Shown piece by piece: positions 1-22,668 of a stretch of 64,000 nucleotides of DNA. Positions within the stretch are counted from its first letter, which is position 1. Each line of letters opens with the position of its first letter. The position numbers were made by a program, and so were the translations under genes. The stretch spans positions 21,568,469 to 21,632,468 of the forward strand of contig NC_088112.1 in the NCBI RefSeq assembly GCF_036370855.1, in the 5' to 3' direction. The stretch is from Dromaius novaehollandiae. Lineage: Eukaryota; Chordata; Aves; Casuariiformes; Dromaiidae. The notes under the pieces are model-generated. The model saw nothing but the letters and a program-made list of their open reading frames with translations, was not told the DNA's origin and did not search any database.

Positions 1-182
1 TGCAATATGAATTGAAAGTTTATCCTGCAGATTTCCTGAAAAATGATTAAAGAAAACTGGTGGCTAGCTCTGTAATGTCAGCTTTAGATTAACATCCCAG
101 GTTGTTGTTTTTACTTACTTTACTTAGTTTGAAATCTTTTTTGGTTTTCCATAATGTAAGAGTTTATGCATTGATGTTTCAG

Positions 183-13524
<13,342 letters not shown>

Positions 13525-13805
13525 AATTTCAAGTAATTAGGTATTATAGACTGGCTTAGTCGCATTACTTAATAGAGCTGAAATGAAAGCATTTGGAAAT
13601 ATTGCGTACTATTGTGGAGATTTGTAGCAATTTTAGCTGGAGTCTGAAGCTACTAACTTTTACATTTTGTATCTTTGCACATATTTGTGTGCATGAGTTT
13701 AAAAATCACTGTACTTTGGAAGAATGTGAATGAATACAAAGCAGTTAACTTTTAGATGTAGTTTATGCTTTAAAGTGAAAATAAAGTTATGATTTACTTT
13801 GAGTA
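13525..13805 (+). other. RAD50: RAD50 3' UTR
   Basis: AT-rich sequence after the stop. The first good polyadenylation signal on this strand is AATAAA at 13780-13785, followed by T-rich and GT-containing sequence, so cleavage near 13800 is inferred. Confidence 0.7.
13780..13785 (+). terminator. RAD50: Polyadenylation signal AATAAA of RAD50
   Basis: Canonical hexamer about 255 bases past the stop codon. No earlier canonical AATAAA was noticed in the UTR. Confidence 0.7.
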
Positions 13806-16119
13806 TATACTGGGGTGAACTCAGGCGAAGATTCTTTGGAACAGCCGTAGCTGCCTCAGGATAATAGGGCTTGCCCTCCATCCCTTCGTTATGGCATGTT
13901 CAGGATTGGTTTGCTTGTACGCAGCTATCCAGCTCATCTACACAAAATTCACACGATTCAAAAAGGATTTTTACTGCTCTCTCTGCAAGGTACCGTTACC
14001 CTGGCTTTTCAAAGACAAAATCTTCACAAAAATGCAAGCGTAGTGTAACAACTTCCTTGAGAGTAAAGAAGTCTCACCTCTGACTAGATGAATGAATGAA
14101 CAGATGACAGAAGCACATTTTAACCAGAGACAGGGGCAACCCTGTTTGCTTAAAGGTGACAGAAATGTCATCTACCTATCTGTCACTTTAAGGTGATGAC
14201 ATTTATGGAAGTTATATGAAAATCTAGAGCACTTGAGGTCATACTGTTATCCTACGTAAGATAATCAAGTTCTGTAAAAATGATACGAAAAATGCCCTGG
14301 AGTCTTATTTTGTATGTCAAATAGGGAGTTGTGATAATTAGAATTGCAGCAGAAAGCCAACAGTGACGGCACACTTCAAAATGCGGAGGATCTGGTTATT
14401 ACAAGTCCTGAGAGGTCAGATGAGACATCTCAGCACCATGTCACCTCTGAAGTCAGGCAAACCCTGATAGATAGATGCAGTTTCTGGGCTTATGTTACTT
14501 GGTAACCAAGTATGGGGGCACCTATTCTGCCTTGGATTGTAGGTGCAAGTCCACAAAGGGGAGCTGGTCTTACAGCTCTCTATGTCCTAGCAGACAGTCT
14601 ATCACCAAAGCTCGGTTCCCAAGGAAAAATCTTTAAACCACTGTGAAAAAAAGTTATTCTTCAGAACATTTTTTCTTTGGAAAACAAAAAGGAATGAGCC
14701 GGGGAACGTTGCACCCTGCCTTCCTATTGCACAGGAATGAGGGAATCCCTTTTTCATGCATTTCCCCAGTGACTAAGGGTGGTTTCCAACAGCAAGCGAG
14801 GTCATGGTCACCGGGCAGTAGTAGGACTGTTGGTAAAGCTGCCGCGGTGGCGAGGACGGGGCCCAGGCGTGCCCCGGTGGCGGCAGGCTAAGCACCATGG
14901 ACAGGGCCTGGCCTGCGTCCTGCTGCGATGCCAGAGGAGCCCGGCTGGACCTGGCCATCGCGACGCGGCGCTGAGGCCTTCGCTTGGCTTTCTGGAGCCG
15001 CAGGGAGCCCGGCTGCGGCTCCTTCCTGCCCCTGGAGAGCTCTTCACTTTATAAGTAGTGCCACGGGCACCACAGTCTAGAAAAAATCTGCACCAAAAAT
15101 AAAAACGGTGTGAAAAATGAAGGCAGGATGCTGGGTCTAACTCTTCATCTTTAAGGTTCTTGAGCCTTGTACGCGACCAGAGAAGCGCGTGGACTTGGCA
15201 GTAGGTTTCTTAGTAGGTGCTCAGAAACTGAGCACTTGAAATGAGTATTTCCACCCGAATTTTCTAAAAATGTAAGGGATCGCAGTTGCCCCCCCGTCAC
15301 CAGGTACGCCGCTCAAAGGTCAATGAACGGCTGGGACTACGTGGCTGCTGCGCCCTTTCACCGAACTCCCGAAAAGGCGGTTAGAGCCGAGCGGGGGGGA
15401 GGGGGAGAGCGAGGACAGAGGAAAATGCTGCTAACATGCATTACGTCTGCAGTTTTAGCAAAGAAGCTTCACTGACTCTAGTACTACTTCCTGAAGGGGA
15501 ATTTTCTTAAAGATAAAATCAACAGAAAAAATCGACTTTGAATTTTCAAAATTTCCTATACCACCTGTTAATTCTAGCATGACACACAGAGCTGGGCTCA
15601 TGAGGAGTTACGTTATCTCCAGCTCCAGCTCCCATTGCCCCTACGAATTCCATGCGTTATTATTTTTTCAAGTTAGAGCCATGGTTTGAAAGTCCTCCCG
15701 AAAACGCTGCAGGTGTATTTTTGCCCAGGTCAGCCCTGCTACTCCCTTCCCTGACTGCAAGGAGGTTTATTTCTATCTTCAACCTTGGGAATTAAACTTT
15801 TTGCCAAAACGTGGAAAAGAATAGAAAGTCCAGTGGGAAACTGTTACCTCTCATATGTAAAGTGCCAGTATTAAAATAAAACGAAGCCACATAATGATTT
15901 TTTTCACAACTGCCGTATGAATAATCCCTCTTCGCTCACATAAGTGGGAAGCATCATCCCAGAGTCCTGCTTTATGGATAACAGTACGGAAAAGGGACTC
16001 ACTGCAGCCGTCCCCTGGGCTGGAGACGGGGAAATAGCTGCGGTCGTGTCTCCGCTGAACCAAATGTAGGAGAGATTAGAAATATTTCCACAAGCTTCCA
16101 CTGCTCATGGGCACCGTGG
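13806..16119. other. Intergenic region downstream of RAD50
   Basis: No gene recognised. Contents: interleaved inverted repeats at 14149-14203, a short GC-rich patch at about 14790-15040, and otherwise unremarkable sequence. Overlapping open frames in the GC-rich patch have no family resemblance. Confidence 0.7.
14149..14203. repeat. Interleaved inverted repeats with pseudoknot topology
   Basis: Arm A at 14149-14163 (CTTAAAGGTGACAGA) pairs with 14179-14192 (TCTGTCACTTTAAG, one bulge). Arm B at 14164-14172 (AATGTCATC) pairs perfectly with 14195-14203 (GATGACATT). The arms alternate A-B-A'-B', the order of an H-type pseudoknot rather than a simple hairpin. Function unknown. Confidence 0.6.
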
Positions 16120-16490
16120 GGAGAGTTAGGCTAAAACTGGGTCCAACCCCCCGCCCGCCCGCCAAGCGGGACGCTGACGTGCGCCGAGCGCGGCAGTGCT
16201 CAGACAGAGATTGCCGCGGCCGGGGGGGCCGCCGCGCTCCGGCGCTGCCGGCTCTGCCCCTTTCCTCCGCGCTACCCACAGGAAACGGGCGCAGTTAGCG
16301 ATCGGCGCAGTCAGCCACCCCCGGCGCTGCGTCAAGGGGATCCCGGCGCTGCCGGCGATTTCCTGCCCCGTGGGGCCGTCCTGCGCCGACGCCGGGCGCG
16401 CGGCCTCGCCGGGGCGTCACCGCGGCGGAGGACGAAACCCCGGGGTGGAAAGGCAAGGAGGCACCGCCGGGCGCACGGGCCTCAAACCGG
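16120..16490. promoter_or_regulatory. Orphan CpG island between RAD50 and IL13
   Basis: A dense block of CpG dinucleotides (for example GGCGCAGTTAGCGATCGGCG and GACGCCGGGCGCGCGGCC) far from any recognised first exon: about 2.6 kb past the RAD50 stop and 6 kb before IL13. GC-rich sequence with fewer CpGs continues to about 16900. It may mark an unannotated non-coding promoter or enhancer, or be a GC-biased patch. Open frames across it have no recognisable family. Confidence 0.5.
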
Positions 16491-17199
16491 CCTCTGCAAA
16501 CTGATGGGCTGGATTCCTCCGTGCCCGTCGCAGCTCGCGGGCTGGTGAACCTGCTGCCTCAGGCAACCCTGACTCACTGCTGGCCACAAAAATGGGAAAA
16601 TATCCTTAGGCTCGGCCTTATCCCCGTCCCTAAGCGGTTCCCCCGGCCGGTGCTGGTGGGAGGATACCGAGCCCCGGCTCTGCCCGACCCCGGCTGGCAG
16701 CGGCAGATTTCAGCAGCTGCTTCAGTCCCCTCCTTCTCCGGCCCTTCCACTGGTTTTTTTTCCCCCTTCCTCGGTAACTCGGCCCAGGAAAGGCATCAGC
16801 TGGGTTTCACGCCTGTCCGCGCAGCCGAGAGGGGTTTGGGGCTGGGGGAGCTCAGCCGGCTGCCACCCGAGCCAGGGACGCCGCACGGGCCGGGCTCAGG
16901 CCGCAGGTGCCACCATGGGTCACCCAAGCAAAATTAGCCACGGTGATGCAGGTTTGTTCTGCTCCTTGTCCTCCACGGCTGGGTCGGAGGCTGGAGGGGC
17001 TGAGCGGCACTGCGCAAGCTGGTGCCCACCGCTGCCGTGTGCTACCAGCTTCCTCGGGCCACACCAGGACCAGAGACGGCCGAAGGAGTGGGGACGATGC
17101 TGGCTGAGTCAAGAGTAGGGTAAACAAAACAAATGTGAAGCTCCTCATTCTGTAGCACCCTTTTCCCCTCTCTTTGTTAGCAATAACTACTGAGGAGCA

Positions 17200-18690
17200 G
17201 CTCCTGCTCAAGACAACGCTACCAAATGGGGCCAGGACCCTGGTGACGAACCCCGTAGAGAGGGCAGAGACACCGAGTGCCGCCTTTGCTTCAGTCTTTA
17301 CTGCTAAGACCAGCCTCAGGAATCCCAGCCCCTGGAGACCAGGGAGAAAGTCTGGAGAAAGGAAGACTTTCCCTTGGTTGCGGAGGATCAGGTTAGCGAC
17401 CCTTTAGGCAAACTGGACATCCACAAGTCCGTGGGCCCTGATGGGACGCACCCACGAGCGCTGATGGAGCTCATGGACATCATTGCTAGACCACTCTCCA
17501 TCATCTTTGAAAGGACCTGGCGAGCAGGAGAGGTGCCTGAGGCCTGGAAGAAGGCTGATGTCACTCCAGTCTTCAAGAAGGGCAAGAAAGAGGACCCAGG
17601 GAACTGCAGGCCAGTCAGCCTCACCTCAATCCCTGGATAAATGATAGAACAGCTCATCCTGGATGCCATATCTAAGCATGTGAAGAATAAGAAGGTGACC
17701 AGGAGTAGTCAGAGTGGATTCACCAAGGGGAAATCATGCTTAACCAACCTATCTGATAGCCTTCTATGATGGGAGGACTGGCGGGGTAGTTGAGGGGAGA
17801 GCAGTCGATGTTGTCTGCCTTGACGTCAGCAAGGCTTTCGACACCGTCTCCCACGACGTCTTTGTAGGCAAGCTCAGGAAGCGTGGGCTAAATGAGCAGA
17901 CGGCGAGGTGGGTCAAGAACCGGCTGAATGGCCGAGCTCAGAGGGTTGTGCTCGGTGGCGCAGAGTCTAGTTGGAGGCCTGTAGCTAGTGGTGTCCCCCA
18001 GTGATCAATACTGGGTCCAGTACCGGTCAACTTATTCATCGGTGACCTGGATGAAGGCACAGAGTGCCTCCTCAGCCAGTCTGCCGATGATACAGAACCG
18101 GGAGGAGTGGCTGGTACCCCAGAGGGCTGTGCTGCCGTTGAGAGGGACCTGGACAGGCTGGAGAGGTGGGCAGGGAGGAACCTCATGAAGCTCACCAAAG
18201 GCAAGGGCAGGGCCCTGCACCTGGGGAGGAATAACCCCAGGCACCAGGACATGTTGGAGGCTGACCTGCTGGAAAGCAGCTCTGTGGAGAAGGACCTGGG
18301 AGTCCTCGTGGACAGTGAGTCAACCACGAGACAGCAACTGCCCTTGCAGCCAAGAAGGCCAAAGGTATCCTGAGGTGCATTAGGAAGATCTTATCAATGT
18401 GTGTAAGTATCTGAAGGGAGGGTGTCCAGAGGATGGGGCCAGACTCTTCTCAGCGGTGCCCAGCGACAGGACGAGAGGCAACGGGCACAAACCGAAACAC
18501 AGCAAGAGCCGTCTGAACATGAGGGTGACAGAGCACGGGACCAGGTTGCCCAGAGACGCTGTGGAGGCTCCTTCCTTGGAGACATTCAAAAAGCCATGCG
18601 GACACAATCCTGGGCAATACGACCAGATGATCGCCAGAAGGTCCCTGCCAACCTCAACCATTCTGCGATCACAGTTTAGTGATCACAGAA
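17200..18690 (+). mobile_element. CR1 LINE, decayed ORF2 (reverse transcriptase) with internal deletion
   Basis: Translated pieces match avian CR1 reverse transcriptase: HKSVGPDGTHPRALMEL, FERTWRAGEVPEAWKKAD and KKGKKEDPGNCRPVSL (17410-17625), GFTKGKSCLTNL (about 17719-17755), DVSKAFDTVSHDV-like sequence near 17825, SADDT in place of FADDT near 18080, and HLGRNNP near 18220. The frame then jumps to the 3' part, CKYLKGGCPEDGARLFSAVP and SDRTRGNGHK (about 18402-18490). Roughly 100 or more codons between AKKAKGILRCIRKI-like sequence near 18360 and YLKGGC are missing compared with a typical CR1. Several in-frame stops and frameshifts show it is dead. The 5' end is truncated, and the 3' end lacks clear octamer repeats. 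Confidence 0.9.
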
Positions 18691-20510
18691 ATACGATGAC
18701 TTGGACCAGGTGGGGAGGAAGAGCAGCAAGCACTAAGCAGCCTTCCTTAGTGCACCAAGTGTGCTGAGAAACTAAGGCATTTCTAAGTGATTTCGTATGG
18801 TCGGACGAACCAAAAATCATCTCCCCTTTGCATTACCCCATCATTTATGTCTTCAGCAACATAAACTATTTTTGGTTTCATTATCTGCACTTAGGCAGCA
18901 GGGTGACAAACCCTTTAACTAGAGAAATGGCCTTAAACACGTTCATGTCTGAACAGGGAAACCGAGTCTGTTTCTAACTGGACATTATTTACACTAATGG
19001 CAGAAAACCAAAGCCGTGAAGTTGTGATGGCTTTAGTGTGAGTTACGGAGCACAACCAGCGATGTGGCAGCTGCTCAGCGAATGCTGCCGAGGAAGCAGC
19101 TTTGCCCAAAGCGCTTTGTGCATTTAAACATTCAGAGGATGAAAACTCTTCTTTGCTCCCCAAATTATTTTCTGACTTGCCTGAGATAGATAAAATAGTG
19201 ACTTGCAGAGCGACCGTGTTTCGTCTATGAGCAAATGTTTGCCAAAGCTTCTAGTCTGGAAGTTCCCTTGTCTTCCTGCATGCATGACTGTAGGTAAAAA
19301 GCTTTCGCATTCTCTAAAAATTAAAAATAAATAAAAAAAGGGAGAGAGGTGATTATCTACAAACAAACACAACAGACTGAATCAATAAATACAGATGATG
19401 CTTTCGAAAGCTTAATCATTTAATGTCTCCATGCAACTTTGTTAGCATCTAAATGTCACACTAACTATCGCTGCTCATCTATTTCAGTATGACGGTTTGT
19501 TTACTACCCCCTGGGCGGCTGCCAGCAGCCAGCGCCTCGCCGCTTCTATCGCAAGAGCACAGCGTCGGGAAATGTGATGCAAATTCTCCTTAATCCTGCT
19601 TCATCCTATTCCGTGTAACTTAGCTTATGCAGAGAAAAAAATGCATATATCCGTTTTGCTTTTGGTGCCTCTCTAGCGCGCCGGGCTCGGAGGCGGCAGG
19701 CGCGGGCTGGAGCTGCCGCCTTTCCAAGCCGTGCTCAAACGCGACCAGGTTGTAAACCCAGCCACTGATGCAAGAGATACTGCATGTGCTGATGCGAGAC
19801 ATTACACGGTGACCCACATTTGGGCTTTCTCCATGTTATAAAATGTTTTATTTAACTCCTACACCAGCGTCTAAAAGCAAGGACCAGCACCTGTAAGCAA
19901 GCAGCCTGGAAAAAGAGATTTTTTTTTGGCTTCTTGATGAGGATTTCTTTCAAATTGTTGTAATAGGATTGGAAACAAGTAGGTGGTTGTCAAAAAAACT
20001 AGTGCTCAGAAAGGATAAAAGAGCAGTGAACATCCTATCGCCCCAGTTACACCATGCGCTGGACCACACGGATGGCTGCAGGAGGAGATGCATCAAAATT
20101 GCTGAAACTTGTATCAATTAGCCTAAAAACACTGTTTTCCTGGAAGCCCAAGAAAACCCCTTGCACGGGGTGCTTCGGTGCTGGCGGCAGTGCCTGGAGC
20201 CGGCCCGTGCGCCGGCACCCGGCAGCAGGGACCCCCCCGACCCCCGCAGCGAGCCGCCTTGCCCGTCCGCCTGGATCTGCTTGGAAAGCAGGCAGCAGCA
20301 GCCGCATTTTCTGCACCTCTCCTCTGACGCCAGCGTTTTCCTGATGCTTGTGCTGGTGTCTCTGGTACCTGCTAGGCACCGCGGCCCGGACCCGCACGGA
20401 CACCGGGCACCTCCCACCTGGCATCACCCCCGTGAGCAGAACAGGCTCTTTCACGGGTAGCGGATGTCACCAAGCCCGGTGACACCTGGGTTTGTGCCCT
20501 GCCATCACCA
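18691..20510. other. Intergenic region
   Basis: No gene recognised. 18700-20060 is mixed, moderately AT-rich sequence; from about 20160 it becomes GC-rich. A STAT/NFAT-like composite lies at 20132-20147 (see separate entry). Confidence 0.65.
20132..20147 (-). promoter_or_regulatory. STAT/NFAT-like composite site, copy 1 (inverted partner of 21043-21058)
   Basis: On the minus strand this reads GCTTCCAGGAAAACAG, combining a STAT-type TTCCAGGAA palindrome with an overlapping NFAT core GGAAAA. The same 16 bases occur on the plus strand at 21043-21058, with similarity extending to roughly 35 bases around the core. It lies about 2.4 kb upstream of the IL13 start. Function is inferred only. Confidence 0.4.
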
Positions 20511-20523
20511 CCAGCTGTGGCAT

Positions 20524-20728
20524 GGGGATGCTCCTGCGCAGGGATGTGCCCGAGAAGGGATGCGCCCATGCAGGGATGCTCCGGCAGGGATGCTCCAGCG
20601 TGAGGATGCTCCAGCGTGAGGATGCTCCCGTGTGGAGATGCTCAGGCAGGGATGCTCCCGTGTGGAGATGCTCCTGTGTGGAGATGCTCAGGCAGGGATG
20701 CTCCAGCGCGGGGATGCTCCAGCACGGG
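20524..20728. repeat. GC-rich minisatellite, unit GGGATGCTCC(N)2-7
   Basis: About 13 imperfect tandem copies of a 12-17-bp unit (GGGATGCTCCAGCGTGA, GGATGCTCCCGTGTGGA and similar). Copies alternate in a partly higher-order pattern. Long open frames through it on both strands follow from the repeat. Confidence 0.85.
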
Positions 20729-21042
20729 CACTGGCCAGGATGCGGATGCCACCGCGGTGCGGGAAGCAGCTCCCCCACGCAAGACCCTTCCCTGCACTGC
20801 AGCCAGCTTTGGCCCCCTTTCTGCTGTTGCCCCGAGGGCCGCCCCACTCGCACATCAGCTTTTCCCATCCCCGGCTCCCCTTAATCCCGGAGGGAAGCGT
20901 ACCCTGCAAACACTCCAGCTCCTGCACTTTCCTCCCACTGATTTTCATGGAAAACTCGCAGGCCCCCCCCATCCCAGCTCTGATCTAGCATCGCTATTTT
21001 GTGGGAAATCCAGTGACTGGGCTTTGCTACTGTCTTTTTTGA

Positions 21043-21058
21043 GCTTCCAGGAAAACAG
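21043..21058 (+). promoter_or_regulatory. STAT/NFAT-like composite site, copy 2
   Basis: GCTTCCAGGAAAACAG, identical to the minus-strand reading of 20132-20147. Flanks also match in part: a T-rich stretch then AGGCT follows in both. It lies about 1.5 kb upstream of the IL13 start codon. Confidence 0.4.
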
Positions 21059-21728
21059 CATTTTTCAGGCTCATAGAAGCAGCTGATGTCAATAAACCGG
21101 GAACGCCTCAGCCCTCTTCTGCCGTGTTAATGTTGTATTTTCTAATATAAAAATGATGCGTTCAAATGAGAAGACGTTTATTTGAAATGCAAACCTGAAT
21201 GCTTGTTCAGACTATGCCGCACCCTCGCTTTACTGACATTAAAGAAAAGCAAACAGAAATTTGTGAAAATTGAACTTTCCTGCAATTTTTTTAAAACAAA
21301 CCAAACATTCTGCAAACAGGCAGTGCAGCGGACGCCGGTGCGGGACAGGCGCTCGCCCGGGGCCGCGGCACCACATGGGAACCAGGGCTCCGGCAACAGC
21401 GCTTGAAAGGATGCATTGACCAATTTGGGGCGGAAAGAAGCAATTTTGGCACATCGAATTTTTCCCCCACAACATTCCCCCTAAAAACAAAGTGCAGCAA
21501 TGGCAAGAGGCATCGACGCAGCTCTTTCGCCCGGTGCGACCTGCGCAGCCGCCGCTGGCACCGGGGCCCCGGTCGGCGCATCCCGCCGAGCAGCCGCCCG
21601 CGGGGGCACCGGCGCCGGCCGGGGGGGTACGTGCTGCCGAGCAGCGCCAGGGCTGGTTAACCAAACACCCACACCCCAGAAAATCCCCTCCCCTTCTGTG
21701 CAAGAGGGCTTTTTTTGTTTCTTTGCAG

Positions 21729-22187
21729 ATGTTTAACATCTTGATAAAAATTCTGAGGTTTCTTCTTCTCGCAGATCTGATTTTGGCTACTGGAGCACAC
21801 TCGCGCCTGCTGCCGGTACGGCCAAAGGATGTGAATTTTTTCGTGCACATGGCTCAGTTATTCCTGATCCAGCAGCTTTTACCCGGGGCGATGCCTGGGG
21901 GTCCCGCAGATGCGGCCGGGGCCGGTGGGCGATGCAGCTCCCCAAAGCCCCGGGACCTGCTGCGGTTTTGCACCGGCCCCGGCAGCAACTGCAGCCCCCC
22001 CGCAATGAGCCCGAGGGATGCTCCAACATTGCTCCGTGGCAGCTCAAAAAACGATCTCCAAATTCAGGGGACAGGGCCTTGGTCCCGGGGCCGTCCGCAG
22101 CGCTTTCCTCCCCGCGCCGCCCTGCAATCCGTCGTGCAACGCATCCGCGGCATTCCCTCTCCAGCACATCACCAACGCCGTCACTAG
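21729..22187 (+). other. Leader-like open reading frame upstream of IL13, status uncertain
   Basis: An ATG directly follows a strong acceptor-like tract (TTTTTTTGTTTCTTTGCAG). It opens 153 codons that begin with a hydrophobic, signal-peptide-like segment (MFNILIKILRFLLLADLILA). A possible donor (CCG|GTACGG) follows at 21814. The first 18 residues share eight positions with the IL13 leader, including DLI. The downstream part is low-complexity and resembles nothing I know. I do not call it a gene; it could be a chance frame in GC-rich DNA. Confidence 0.2.
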
Positions 22188-22236
22188 CAAACATGCCATT
22201 AACTAGAAACCCCCAATTTCTCATTTCAATACCTCT

Positions 22237-22289
22237 TAATCGATCGATTAGCTGATTAGGATCTGCTAGGCAGGCAAAGAAAAGATAAG
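22237..22289 (+). promoter_or_regulatory. IL13 upstream element: 14-bp palindrome and GATA motif
   Basis: TAATCGATCGATTA at 22237-22250 is a perfect palindrome containing CUT/homeodomain-type ATCGAT. AGATAAG, a GATA-factor core, lies at 22283-22289, about 150 bases before the TATA box. GATA3 is the established master regulator of IL13; actual binding here is inferred. Confidence 0.4.
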
Positions 22290-22434
22290 GCTGGTTGAGG
22301 GGGAGAAGCCTTTGCAATTATCATTACATAATGACCTTCTTTGGGGAGACTGCCACTTCGCACCGTATCGCCCCATCAGAACAGGAAGACACCTATATTT
22401 GGTAGTCCATGGCGGTGTCTTTCCTTGCCTGCAC

Positions 22435-22442
22435 TATAAAAA
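22435..22442 (+). promoter_or_regulatory. IL13: IL13 TATA box
   Basis: TATAAAAA lies 93 bases upstream of the IL13 ATG, which predicts a transcription start near 22465 and a 5' UTR of about 60 bases. Mammalian IL13 also has a TATA promoter. Confidence 0.75.
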
Positions 22443-22527
22443 TAATGCTCTGCCAAGCAGCGAGCCAGTGAGGCCCTCGCCACCAAGGCTCCCCGGGCAC
22501 CGACGAGCTCTCACCAGGCGAGGCAGG

Positions 22528-22668
22528 ATGTTCACGCCGCTGAAGACTGCTTTTGCTCTCCTCTCTCTGATAGATTTGATTTCTTCCAGACCACCGACAA
22601 CCACCTCTCCCAAGCTAAAGCTGTCGGAGATCACCCACCGCATCCAGCAGCTCAACGCAGGAGCACAG
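22528..22668 (+). CDS. IL13: IL13 exon 1: signal peptide and helix A
   Basis: 47 codons from the ATG to CAG|GTAACT. Encodes the leader, a proline/threonine-rich linker, and an amphipathic helix (KLSEITHRIQQLN). Confidence 0.92.

Noticed and set aside
16521-16937. 138-codon open frame next to the orphan CpG island
   Set aside because: No recognisable motif; composition explains its length.
20467-21086. Several open frames with repetitive cysteine- or histidine-rich peptides
   Set aside because: They are translations of the 20524-20728 minisatellite and its flanks.
21239-21850. 203-codon minus-strand open frame upstream of IL13
   Set aside because: Composition-driven frame in GC-rich DNA with overlapping frames in other registers; no recognisable domain or splice context.
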